Below are positions 36,918 to 45,450 of a stretch of DNA of 64,000 nucleotides, in pieces (positions within the stretch are counted from its first letter, which is position 1; each line of letters opens with the position of its first letter). The stretch covers positions 124,001-188,000 of the forward strand of contig NZ_MVHJ01000002.1 in assembly GCF_002086115.1 (NCBI RefSeq), in the 5' to 3' direction. Both the position numbers and the translations under genes were made by a program. The notes below the pieces were generated by a model that saw only the letters and a list, made by a program, of their open reading frames with translations, did no database searches and was not told the origin of the DNA. The DNA is from Mycolicibacterium bacteremicum. Its GTDB lineage: Bacteria > Actinomycetota > Actinomycetes > Mycobacteriales > Mycobacteriaceae.

Positions 36918-38234
36918 TCAAAGGGTGTGCATCCCGGGGAACCGCAACCGATATGTGGCATCTAGGACCGTAGGCTGATCCGCCAGCCACGAATTGTCTG
37001 TATCGGGGTGAACGGTGTGTACGACAACAAGATCCCACTGTTGCCGCTCCGGTTCGGCGTAGTGGAACAGCGTCTCGCCTGCTGAAGTGTGCACCGCTTC
37101 GACGTACGGGTCGCAGTAGAAAAGTTCGGCGCCGGCCTCAGCCAACAGGTCGATTATGGCCATAGCAGGAGACTCGCGAACATCACCCAAACCAGGCTTG
37201 TAGCTGACGCCCACAACGAGAATGCGTGCTCCACGGCATGGCTTTCCATTTTCGCCGAGAACGCGTTGAGCCTTTGCCACGACATCCCTGGGCCTGGCCG
37301 ATATAGCGTTCATCGCGGCATCGACGACCGGAGACGTGGTTCGCTTTGCTTTCAGTTGCCACAGTAGATAGTGGGGATCACACGGAATGCAGTGCCCACC
37401 CACACCCGGCCCTGGGAAGAATGGCATGTACCCGTACGGCTTGGTCGATGCGGCGCTAATGACTTCCATGATGTCGACTTCAAGATCGCTGGCCGCGTCC
37501 GCGAACTCATTTGCGAGTGCGATATTGACCGCACGGAATGTGTTCTCGATCAACTTGGTCATCTCTGCCGCTTTCGGCGAAGACACGGTGTGCAGTGCTC
37601 CAGCCGTATGGGTAAGGAACGCGGCGGCTCGTTCACTGCAGGTTCGGGTGTGCCCGCCTATGACACGCGGTGTCTTCTCCGGTGCGTGGTCTACCACGCC
37701 CGGGTCTATACGCTCTGGGCTGAAGGCAACGTAGATGTCCGTGCCGACCTCGAATCCTCGCCGCTGCAACGGCTGCACCAGTAGATCGGCCGTGCATCCG
37801 GCGTAAGTCGTGGATGTGAGAACGATGACTTGGCCTCGCCGGGCGTACTTGACCACGGTGTCGCACGCGCGTGCGAGGGCACTCAGGTCCGGAGTCAGAT
37901 GGTGATCGATCGGAGTCGGGACACACACCACGACCAAGTCAGTATCGGCGATCGCCGACGGCTCCGTCGTCAGCCGCAGAAGCTCGTCTTCGACGGCTCG
38001 AACCAGCCGCGGACGATCTCGTGGTAGCAGATCAATCCGCGTGTCTTTAATGGCGGTCAGGCGGCTCTCGCTGACGTCATAGCCTACGACATGGGCGCCC
38101 TGGTCGGTGAAAGAGAGCGCTGTTGGCACGCCGACATATCCCATTCCCACCACGGCAATGCTGAATTTTCTGAGAGCATTGCCGACGCGGACTTGCTCCA
38201 TGACCGTTGACTCGATGTTGCTACGTGTCGTCAT
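36918..38234 (-). CDS. UDP-N-acetylhexosamine/UDP-glucose 6-dehydrogenase family
   Basis: ATG 38234 has GGGAG six bases upstream. The 438-residue protein has SIAVVGMGYVGVPTALSF (NAD+), a middle UDPG_MGDP_dh core and the catalytic cysteine in PGPGVGGHCIPCDPHYL, a form typical of WecC/WbpA-like enzymes that oxidise UDP-N-acetyl sugars to uronic acids. The frame is open for another 110 codons upstream, of which about 95 look coding (see finding). Together with the second dehydrogenase at 40016 the module has two different uronic acid branches. Confidence 0.85.
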   Translation of the reverse strand: MTTRSNIESTVMEQVRVGNALRKFSIAVVGMGYVGVPTALSFTDQGAHVVGYDVSESRLTAIKDTRIDLLPRDRPRLVRAVEDELLRLTTEPSAIADTDLVVVCVPTPIDHHLTPDLSALARACDTVVKYARRGQVIVLTSTTYAGCTADLLVQPLQRRGFEVGTDIYVAFSPERIDPGVVDHAPEKTPRVIGGHTRTCSERAAAFLTHTAGALHTVSSPKAAEMTKLIENTFRAVNIALANEFADAASDLEVDIMEVISAASTKPYGYMPFFPGPGVGGHCIPCDPHYLLWQLKAKRTTSPVVDAAMNAISARPRDVVAKAQRVLGENGKPCRGARILVVGVSYKPGLGDVRESPAMAIIDLLAEAGAELFYCDPYVEAVHTSAGETLFHYAEPERQQWDLVVVHTVHPDTDNSWLADQPTVLDATYRLRFPGMHTL

Positions 38235-38522
38235 GAGATCTCCCGTTGGTGTTGTCCGCGCGGTTGAGTCGTCTGAACCGTAGAAAAGCCAAGAGCCCGC
38301 GCCGGAGCCGTCGTCGCCGGTAGAGCGCCCGGTGTACTGGACGTACAACGCATCATTTACGGAGATGCGATTCCCGCAGATCGTGACTCGAAATCCGGCA
38401 GCGTCGAGTGTGCGGAAAGCCGAACCTATCGACTCGTTGTTTCCGACGAGCGCTGCGACCACTGCCTTAAGGGCATGCGATTGTTCGCCGGCTTCCGCCG
38501 CGAGGAGGTCAGTACGCACCAC
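38235..38522 (-). other. Open in-frame stretch upstream of the dehydrogenase, unresolved
   Basis: From GTG 38522 or GTG 38519 the frame of the dehydrogenase is open for 95 codons before ATG 38234, overlapping the end of the sugar transferase by 11 to 14 bases. The translation ([20 protein letters not shown], then GFRVTICGNRISVNDALYVQ) is plausible protein with fairly GC-rich third positions. It may be an N-terminal extension, a separate lost gene, or chance openness. Confidence 0.35.
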
Positions 38523-40019
38523 TGCCCCCGAACACCACCTTCGGGGTCTGCGCCATGATGCGCACATCCCACATCAGCGACCAGGACCGCACGTACACCG
38601 AGTCCAGATGCTGCAGATCGGCGTAGGTCAAATCGCTTCGGCCGCAAACCTGCCAGAGTCCGGTGATGCCGGGCTTCACATCCAGCCGCGCCAGGGCCGC
38701 ACCGTCGAGACGGTCGGACTCCTCGGTCGGGAGCGGGCGGGGCCCCACCAGAGACATCTCGCCCCGAAACGACGTTGATGAACTGGGGAAGTTCGTCGAG
38801 ACTCGTCTTCCGGATGAACGCCCCGACCCGGGTCACGCGGGGATCGTGCGCCATCTTGAACAACGGCCCGTCCACCTCGTTCTGCGCCGAGACCGAACCG
38901 CGCTGCTGCCAGGCATCTGCCGTCATCGAACGGAACTTGGAAGATGCGGAAGGGCATTCCGGACCGCCCGGTGCGCTCTTGGCGGAAAAAGACCGGACCC
39001 GGGCTGTCGAATTTGATGGCTATCGCGATGGCCAGCAGAACGGGGGAGGCGACCAGCAGCGCGCATGTGGCAAGCGTCAGATCCATTGCCCGCTTCATCA
39101 CGCGTGCGCTGGTGCCCAGTGACGCGGTCGGGAGATGCATGAGGGTAATGCCACGCAGTTCCTCGGCATTGCTGCGCCAGTTGTGCAATTCGAAGTACCG
39201 GGGAATCTCGGAGACCGGCACCTGGCCCTGCAACTGTCGCAGTGCCTCCAGCACCATGGCGTCGCTCGCGTTCGGGAAGGCGACGATGACACGGTCGACC
39301 TGGTGCTCAGCGCAGATCGCCGGCAGGTCTGCCAGGGCGCCCATGACTTGTGCACCCGCGCGGGGATTCTCATCGACATGCCCGACCACAAAGGTGTCAG
39401 GGCAGCGGGCCAGACGCGATGTGAGCCGATCCGAGATCGGTCCGGTCCCGATGACCACGATCCTGCTCACGGTCGGTTCGAACAGTCGCACCACGAGCCG
39501 GCGTCCGAACGGAACGAGGACGATGGCGGGAAGCGTCATGGCGACGGCGGCGGTGAGGGTGAGACCGCGGCTCTGATCGAACAGGAATGCATCCGCCGCC
39601 AGGGCGAACAGCGTGGCGGTCGGCAGGCACCGCGCCACCACCTTCGGCGACCACCATTCGCTGGGACGCAGCCGCTCGGCGGGCCTGCGATACAACCCGT
39701 GTAGGTGCAGTGCCGCGGCCATGGCGATCGCCGCCAGAATCACATCGAAGACACCGAGGTTGCCGGCGCGGATCGGACTCACCAAGCTGAGCACGACCGC
39801 ACCGAGTGCCGCAGATGCCGCCAATGTCACAACATCGGCAATCTGCAGCACATAGCGGTGCTGAAGGCCGGGGGCCTTGGCCGGCGGCGCCTCGGGACCG
39901 GTCAGGATGGCCGCAACGTCGGCTGGATTACGGATGGTTCGGGCCCGCCGGAGGCTCGGCGCCGATGCCGATTGCTCGATGGTCACGTCGACTCCGCGTG
40001 CAACCGGGTGCGTTGTCAC
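38509..40019 (-). pseudogene. Phosphoglycosyl transferase (WbaP/CpsE-like), two frameshifts
   Basis: GTG 40019 overlaps the upstream fusion gene's stop as GTGA. The first frame encodes a CoA-binding-like N-terminal domain and several membrane helices, then [18 protein letters not shown], where an extra base near 38939-38940 breaks the frame. The second frame continues [17 protein letters not shown] and [18 protein letters not shown], and a second extra base near 38761 breaks it again. The third frame resumes [18 protein letters not shown] to the end VVFGGSGAY at 38509. Removing the two bases leaves exactly 503 codons (502 residues), a normal length. This is the enzyme that should start the lipid-linked repeat, so either the locus lacks initiation here or the sequence has errors. 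Confidence 0.8.
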
Positions 40020-42331
40020 CAGCCGAATCCGACCAGTCGCAGGCCCGCTTCGGTGAAGGTGCTCTCGGATAGGCAATTCCGGCCGTCGACGATCAGGTCA
40101 CCGCGCATGACGCGGCGCAGGTCTGGTGCGTCGAGATCGTTGAATTCGGCCCAGTCCGTTGCCACCACGACGGCATCTGCTCTGCTGGCTGCCTCGTATG
40201 CATCAGCCTTCAGCCGGACGGCGCCGAGCTCGTCGGGCAATTCCTTGACGACCGGGTCGTAGGCGGTGACCTTTGCGCCGGCTGCGATCAGCCGGCGCGC
40301 GATGTCGAGGGCGGGTGCATCGCGCAGATCGTCGGTCTCGGGCTTGAAGGTCAGGCCCAGCAGTGCGATCCGCCGGCCCTTGAGGACGTGCAGTTCGCGC
40401 TGCAGCTTGCGTACGACGGTGTCGCGCTGCGTCTTGTTGATCGCGACGGTCGCCTGCAGCATCGACGGTGTGTACCCGTACTCCTGACCAGAGGAGATCA
40501 ACGCTGCGACGTCCTTGCCGAAACAGGAACCACCCCATCCAACACCGGGATTGAGGAACGCGCTGCCCACACGGTGGTCGGCGCCGATTGCGGGCAGGAC
40601 CTCGCGTACGTCAGCTCCGAGCACCTCGCACAGTTGCGCCATCTCATTGGCGAAGCTGATCTTGGTGGCGAGGAAAGCGTTGGCCGCGTACTTGATCATC
40701 TCCGCGGATGCCAGTTCGGTGGTGATCAGCGTGGGACGAACGCCGCGCCGGCCTCCGTCGAAGGACTGGTCGAGCACCGGCTGATAGAGCTCGGCCACAT
40801 GGCTGACGTCCTCGACAGAGCCGCCGAGAACAATCCGATCCGGATAGAGGAAATCGTCGAGTGCGCAACCTTCCCGGAGGAATTCCGGGTTGGAGACAAC
40901 GTGGAAGCTGACCTGCTTGTCGGCCTCCAAGGCATCTTCGAGGATGGTCCGCGTCCAGTTGCCCGATCCGACCGGGACGGTGGACTTGTTCACGATCACC
41001 GCGCCGGGCTGCAGGTGAGGCGCGAGCGACTGGATGGCGCTCTCCAGCTGAGCCAGGTCAGGCGCCCCGTCGGGACCGGGCGGTGTTCCCACACAGAGGA
41101 ATACGAAATCGGCATCGGACAGCGCGTCGGCGGGCTGGTCGGTGAACCGCAACCGGCCCGATGACAGTGTGCTCTGCAGCATCTCCTGCAGGCCGGGCTC
41201 GAAGAAAGGAACCTGGCCGTGGTCGAGTTGGCCGGCGCGCACCGGGTCGCTGTCGAGTCCACAGACGGAATGTCCCAGGAACGCCATACAGGTGGACGTC
41301 ACGGCGCCGACATAACCAGTCCCGATGACCGCCACCTTATAGGGAGAGGTCGCCTGCTGGGGTTCGGTTCGGCGGTGGGCTCGGACGAGCTCCTCCGGCG
41401 CCACACCCTGGAACCATCGAACGGTCTCGGCCAGTCCTGCTCGTACGTCGACCGTGGGCTCCCAACCCAGCTGCGTGCGGGCCAGCGTGATATCCGGGCG
41501 ACGCAGGGACGGGTCGTCTTTCGGCCGATCGGTGAACTCGATGGTTGACTCCGACCCGGTGAGTTCGATGACCAGTTCGGCCAGTTCCAGGATTGTCATC
41601 TCATGCGGGTTACCGATGTTGACCGGACCTGGCAGATCGGAGAACAGCAGCTTCAATGCGCCGTCGACCAGATCGTCGACGTGGCACACCGAACGGGTCT
41701 GGCTTCCGTCGCCGTGGACGGTGATCGGCGCGCCGGTCAGCGCCTGGCTGATGAAGTTCGGGATCGCGCGGCCGTCATTGGGACGCATCCGCGGACCATA
41801 GGTGTTGAAGATCCGCATGATCGCGGTGTCGACGCCGTGCTTCGTGCGATAGGAGACGGTCAGTGCCTCAGCGAAACGCTTGGCCTCGTCGTAGCAGGCG
41901 CGTGGACCAACCGGATTGACATTGCCCCAGTATGTTTCGGGTTGGGGGTGAACCAGCGGATCACCATAGGACTCGGAGGTCGACGCCAGCAGGAAGCGTG
42001 CGCCCTTCTCCTTGGCCAGGCCGAGGGCGTGCAGGGTGCCGAGCGAGCCCGCCTTGAGGGTCTGGATCGGAAGTTCCGCATAGTCCGTGGGCGAGGCCGG
42101 CGATGCGAAGTGCAACACGTAGTCGACCGGACCGGGCACCGAGATGTAATCGCTGACATCGACTTTCATGAGGCGGAAGCCGTCGTGGTCCTGAAGGTGT
42201 GCGACGTTCTCGGGTGAGCCGGTGATGAAATTGTCCAGGCAGATCACGTCGATACCGCGAGCCAACAATTGCTCGGCAAGATGTGAGCCGACGAATCCTG
42301 CACCGCCCGTGAGCACCGCCCGTTGCCGCAT
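40016..42331 (-). CDS. UDP-xylose synthase/UDP-glucose dehydrogenase fusion
   Basis: ATG 42331 follows AGGAGAGAG closely. The 771-residue protein has two complete enzymes. Residues 1 to about 312 are a UDP-glucuronate decarboxylase: [10 protein letters not shown] (8-17), TSE (118-120) and YDEAKR (147-152). A short linker (about 312-330) leads to UDP-glucose 6-dehydrogenase: [14 protein letters not shown] (from 333), KSTVPVGSG, and catalytic Cys603 in [10 protein letters not shown]. So UDP-glucose would become UDP-glucuronate and then UDP-xylose in one polypeptide, with the later enzyme first in the chain. It overlaps the sugar transferase by GTGA. Confidence 0.92.
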   Translation of the reverse strand: MRQRAVLTGGAGFVGSHLAEQLLARGIDVICLDNFITGSPENVAHLQDHDGFRLMKVDVSDYISVPGPVDYVLHFASPASPTDYAELPIQTLKAGSLGTLHALGLAKEKGARFLLASTSESYGDPLVHPQPETYWGNVNPVGPRACYDEAKRFAEALTVSYRTKHGVDTAIMRIFNTYGPRMRPNDGRAIPNFISQALTGAPITVHGDGSQTRSVCHVDDLVDGALKLLFSDLPGPVNIGNPHEMTILELAELVIELTGSESTIEFTDRPKDDPSLRRPDITLARTQLGWEPTVDVRAGLAETVRWFQGVAPEELVRAHRRTEPQQATSPYKVAVIGTGYVGAVTSTCMAFLGHSVCGLDSDPVRAGQLDHGQVPFFEPGLQEMLQSTLSSGRLRFTDQPADALSDADFVFLCVGTPPGPDGAPDLAQLESAIQSLAPHLQPGAVIVNKSTVPVGSGNWTRTILEDALEADKQVSFHVVSNPEFLREGCALDDFLYPDRIVLGGSVEDVSHVAELYQPVLDQSFDGGRRGVRPTLITTELASAEMIKYAANAFLATKISFANEMAQLCEVLGADVREVLPAIGADHRVGSAFLNPGVGWGGSCFGKDVAALISSGQEYGYTPSMLQATVAINKTQRDTVVRKLQRELHVLKGRRIALLGLTFKPETDDLRDAPALDIARRLIAAGAKVTAYDPVVKELPDELGAVRLKADAYEAASRADAVVVATDWAEFNDLDAPDLRRVMRGDLIVDGRNCLSESTFTEAGLRLVGFGW

Positions 42332-42740
42332 GCTCTCTCCTAAATTCAGCTGAAATCAATTCATGTTCCGTGCCGGACCGCGACATGAACCGGGGGCCAA
42401 AACGCTGTCGTCGGTGAGCTTTCGAGCCCCGCGGCGATGCGGATCACGTGGCCTGACGGTATCACTGACGGTAGTCACCGGCAACCAAACCAGCGAAGAG
42501 GCGAGAACCGAATCGCAGCTGTTCCGAAGCTGCGCGTGCTGCGGCTGAGCGATCACGAAAACGCAGGGTGCGGGTCGTATTAGCATTATTTAACTGCGGT
42601 AATCATGGCAACGGCGGTTCACTGGCTAAAATTGACGGTTCTGGTAAATAGGGCGGTGAGATGCAATCTCAGCAAACATGTGCCGGTTAGTGCCAGGAGG
42701 TGGCTGCGATGTGTGCGTGCGCACTGTGGCCCGGCCGCCA
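42332..42740. promoter_or_regulatory. 409-base spacer with candidate operators before the Uxs-Ugd gene
   Basis: No gene is supported here. Two structures stand out. TTCATGT (42360-42366) and ACATGAA (42383-42389) form an inverted repeat with a 16-base spacer, 29 bases before the start of the fusion gene (minus strand). TGACGGTATCAC (42454-42465) and TGACGGTAGTCAC (42466-42478) are near-identical tandem repeats. Either could bind a regulator of the minus-strand operon that starts at 42331; both are untested. Confidence 0.4.
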
Positions 42741-43838
42741 TCACGACCGCAGCAGGGAGCGCAGGGCCGCCTCGTAATCCCCGCACACCTGTTTCCACGA
42801 ATAGTGTTGTTCTGCACGGATCACGTTGACCCGTGCGACGTCGTCCAGGCCGGCAGGATCCGACATCATCGTCAGCGCCGCCGCCGCGATCGCGGGGCCG
42901 TCGGGGGCGACGAATTTCCCGCCGGAGCCCAACACTTCGCGGGTATAGACGGTGTCCCTGGCCAGGATCGGGGCGCCGGCTGCCATGGCTTGAACCAGCG
43001 ACGGGTTGGTGCCTCCCACACTGTGACCGTGGAAGTAGACCCCGGCGTGCTGCCACAGCGAGTGAAGGAGTGCGTCATCACTGAGGTGGCCGAGCCAGGA
43101 GACAGAATCGTGGGTGTCTGCGAGACGTTGTGCCGCCTCGTCCCATTCACCTCCGTAACCCGAGCTGCCGACGATCACGACCGGATGTTTGGCGGCGATC
43201 GTGGGTACGGCCTCGAAGAACTCGGCCAGACTGTTCTCGGGTACGAACCGGGCCACCATGAGCACGTACCCCCGGTGGGCATAGCCCTCTGGTACCGGAA
43301 GCGTCGGCAATGGATCGCCGCCGTAGGGAATGAACACCCCGTTGACGCCGAATGTGCGCCTCCAGTAGTCCTCTATCGCCCGCGCGTCGAAGATCAGGTT
43401 GTCCGCCCACTTCGCCGTGCAGGAAGCGCCGGTGCGAAAGACCCGCTTGGCGAGGCTGCCCCACTTGGCGCGTTCCCACTCCAAGCCATCGACATTGACC
43501 AACGTCGGTATGCCCCGCGCCTTGAGCAGTGGTAGGTAGTAGCCGTTGGCCACATTCATGACCAACGCCACGTCTGGACGCCGCCTGGCGGAGTCCACTG
43601 TCGCGGTGAAACCGTAGGAAAGTGTGCTGGCGCTCTTGGTTTCCAGGCCGCGGGTCAGTCGCGAGACGATCCGCGGATCGCGTGTGGGATCGTCCGGCCG
43701 TGTCGAGCCGGGGCGACCGTAGACCGTGACGTCCCAGCCGGCGTCGGCGAGGAATGGCACGAGCTTGCGGACGGCGGTCTCGAAACCCGAGTAGTAACTC
43801 GGGTAGCCGCGCGTTCCGATCACCGCGACTGACGGCAC
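42741..43838 (-). CDS. DUF1972/rhamnosyltransferase-type glycosyltransferase
   Basis: GTG 43838 lies after AGGAGGAACA, an excellent ribosome site. The 365-residue protein begins VIGTRGYPSYYSGFETAVRK, the DUF1972 signature of beta-1,4-rhamnosyltransferases such as WchF/Cps2T and RgpA, and ends with a GT4 domain (VLMVARFVPENSLAEFFEA, GTNPSLVQAMAAGAPILA). It would transfer rhamnose from dTDP-rhamnose, fitting the rml genes of the locus; the acceptor is unknown. Confidence 0.85.
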   Translation of the reverse strand: MPSVAVIGTRGYPSYYSGFETAVRKLVPFLADAGWDVTVYGRPGSTRPDDPTRDPRIVSRLTRGLETKSASTLSYGFTATVDSARRRPDVALVMNVANGYYLPLLKARGIPTLVNVDGLEWERAKWGSLAKRVFRTGASCTAKWADNLIFDARAIEDYWRRTFGVNGVFIPYGGDPLPTLPVPEGYAHRGYVLMVARFVPENSLAEFFEAVPTIAAKHPVVIVGSSGYGGEWDEAAQRLADTHDSVSWLGHLSDDALLHSLWQHAGVYFHGHSVGGTNPSLVQAMAAGAPILARDTVYTREVLGSGGKFVAPDGPAIAAAALTMMSDPAGLDDVARVNVIRAEQHYSWKQVCGDYEAALRSLLRS

Positions 43839-43907
43839 TGTTCCTCCAATGTGCTCAGGCGCATGTGAGTGCCGGCATCGAATCGGCGAGCATCACATCG
43901 GGCGAAA

Positions 43908-45371
43908 TCACGACTTCTGGGACGTGTCAGCTGGTACACCAGGAATTTCCGACGGGACGGCGGCGTGGGCATCCTTGGGTCGGTTTCGCTTGACACGGGT
44001 GGGCTTCACGGTCCGCTGGTTGCCTGCCTCGCCGTAGTAGCTGTAGCTGTACGAGGCACTTCCGCGAGCCGGGGTCATGGTCAGGACAGTGCCCAGCAGA
44101 GGTGCGCCCACGCCTTGCAGGCTGCTCACCGCATATGCCAGTTGGTCGCGTTTGGTGGACCCGTAACGCGTGATCATCAGTGCGCCATCGGCGGACGTGG
44201 CCAGGATGGCAGCATCGGTGACGGCAAGCAGAGGCGTCGAATCGACGATCACGTAATCGAACTCGGCGCGAAGCTCCGCCAGCAGCTTCTTTGTCGACTG
44301 CGATCCGAGCAGTTCACTCGGATTGGGCGGAATGGTTCCGGCGGTGAGGACGGACAGCCCGGGAAATCGGCTGACCTGCAGCGCTTCATCAAGCTGAACC
44401 GCGCCGCTGAGCACGGTGCTGAAACCGACTGTCCCGACCAGGTCCAGGTACTTGTGCAGCGCCGGGCGCCGCAGGTCACCGTCGACGATCACCACGCGAT
44501 TTCCGGCCTCGGCCAACGCCAGCGCCGTGTTGATCGCGGTGGTGGACTTGCCCTCGCTGGGAATCGAACTGGTGACCACGATCATGCGCGGCGGGTTGTC
44601 GACGGTAAGGAACTGCAGGTTGGTGCGGAGCTTGCGGAAAGCCTCGGCGATAGCCGAGTTGTCACTGTCGAAGGCGATCGACGGGTGCTGGCGGCGGTCC
44701 TTGTCGAGCGGGATCGTCCCCACAGTTCCCGTTCCGGTGATCTCTTCGAGGATCTCACGGTCTTTCACGGTGTTGTCCAGCATGTCGCGAAGCATGGCGA
44801 CGCCGATGCCCAGTAAAAGACCCAACCCCAGGCCGATGGCGAGGTTGCGTGCAGGCTGAGGCGCCACCGGTGACTCAGGTATGGCGGCGCGCTGTTCGAC
44901 CACCACCCGGGAATCCGGCGCGGTGCCGTCCTCCGGAGTCTCCAACTCTCGCACCATTGCAACGAACTCGTCCGACAAGGTATTGGCGATATCGCGTGCC
45001 TGCACCGGGGATTCGTCCACCACGGCCACGTCGATCAGGACGGTGTCAGGCTTCGCGCTGGCCTTGACGCGGTCCTGCAGTTGATCGGCGCTCAAGTCCA
45101 GATCCAGCTTCTCGATCGTGCGTTCCGCCAAGGTGCGGCCCATGAGCAGTTCGGTGTACGACAGCACCCGCTCCTGAGAGAAGCGATTCCCCTGGTAGGT
45201 TTCTGCCAGCGTGGCGCCATCGGAAGCCGACACGAAAAGTCTTGTCGACGTCTCGTACAGCGGTGTCGTTATCAACGTGATGATCACCGCGGCCATCAGT
45301 GTGACGATCGCAGTAGCTGCGATGGTGATCCATCGCGTTCGCAGCAGCTTGACGAAGTCCTGGAGATTCAA
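43908..45371 (-). CDS. Wzc-type polysaccharide co-polymerase and tyrosine autokinase
   Basis: TTG 45371 follows GAGGGGGC at a proper distance. The 487-residue protein has a Wzz-like N-terminal half with two membrane helices (about 16-36 and 177-195) and the Pro-rich segment PESPVAPQP between periplasmic part and TM2. The cytoplasmic BY-kinase has Walker A SSIPSEGKST (about 268-277), A' VIVDGDLRRP (294-303) and B YVIVDSTP (373-380). The C-terminal tyrosine cluster SYSYYGE (about 442-448) would be autophosphorylated; the phosphatase at 26542 is the likely counterpart. It controls chain length and export. Confidence 0.9.
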   Translation of the reverse strand: MNLQDFVKLLRTRWITIAATAIVTLMAAVIITLITTPLYETSTRLFVSASDGATLAETYQGNRFSQERVLSYTELLMGRTLAERTIEKLDLDLSADQLQDRVKASAKPDTVLIDVAVVDESPVQARDIANTLSDEFVAMVRELETPEDGTAPDSRVVVEQRAAIPESPVAPQPARNLAIGLGLGLLLGIGVAMLRDMLDNTVKDREILEEITGTGTVGTIPLDKDRRQHPSIAFDSDNSAIAEAFRKLRTNLQFLTVDNPPRMIVVTSSIPSEGKSTTAINTALALAEAGNRVVIVDGDLRRPALHKYLDLVGTVGFSTVLSGAVQLDEALQVSRFPGLSVLTAGTIPPNPSELLGSQSTKKLLAELRAEFDYVIVDSTPLLAVTDAAILATSADGALMITRYGSTKRDQLAYAVSSLQGVGAPLLGTVLTMTPARGSASYSYSYYGEAGNQRTVKPTRVKRNRPKDAHAAVPSEIPGVPADTSQKS

Positions 45372-45450
45372 AGCTGCCCCCTCGCAACAGTTGGACCGAG
45401 TTGCTTCCCACCGCTAGCAGTCGGTGAAATCTCTGACATGTGACCTCGAA

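Noticed and set aside
38509..40019. Programmed frameshifting in the sugar transferase
   Set aside because: Two separate single-base insertions without slippery heptamers or following pseudoknots; mutation or sequencing error is simpler.
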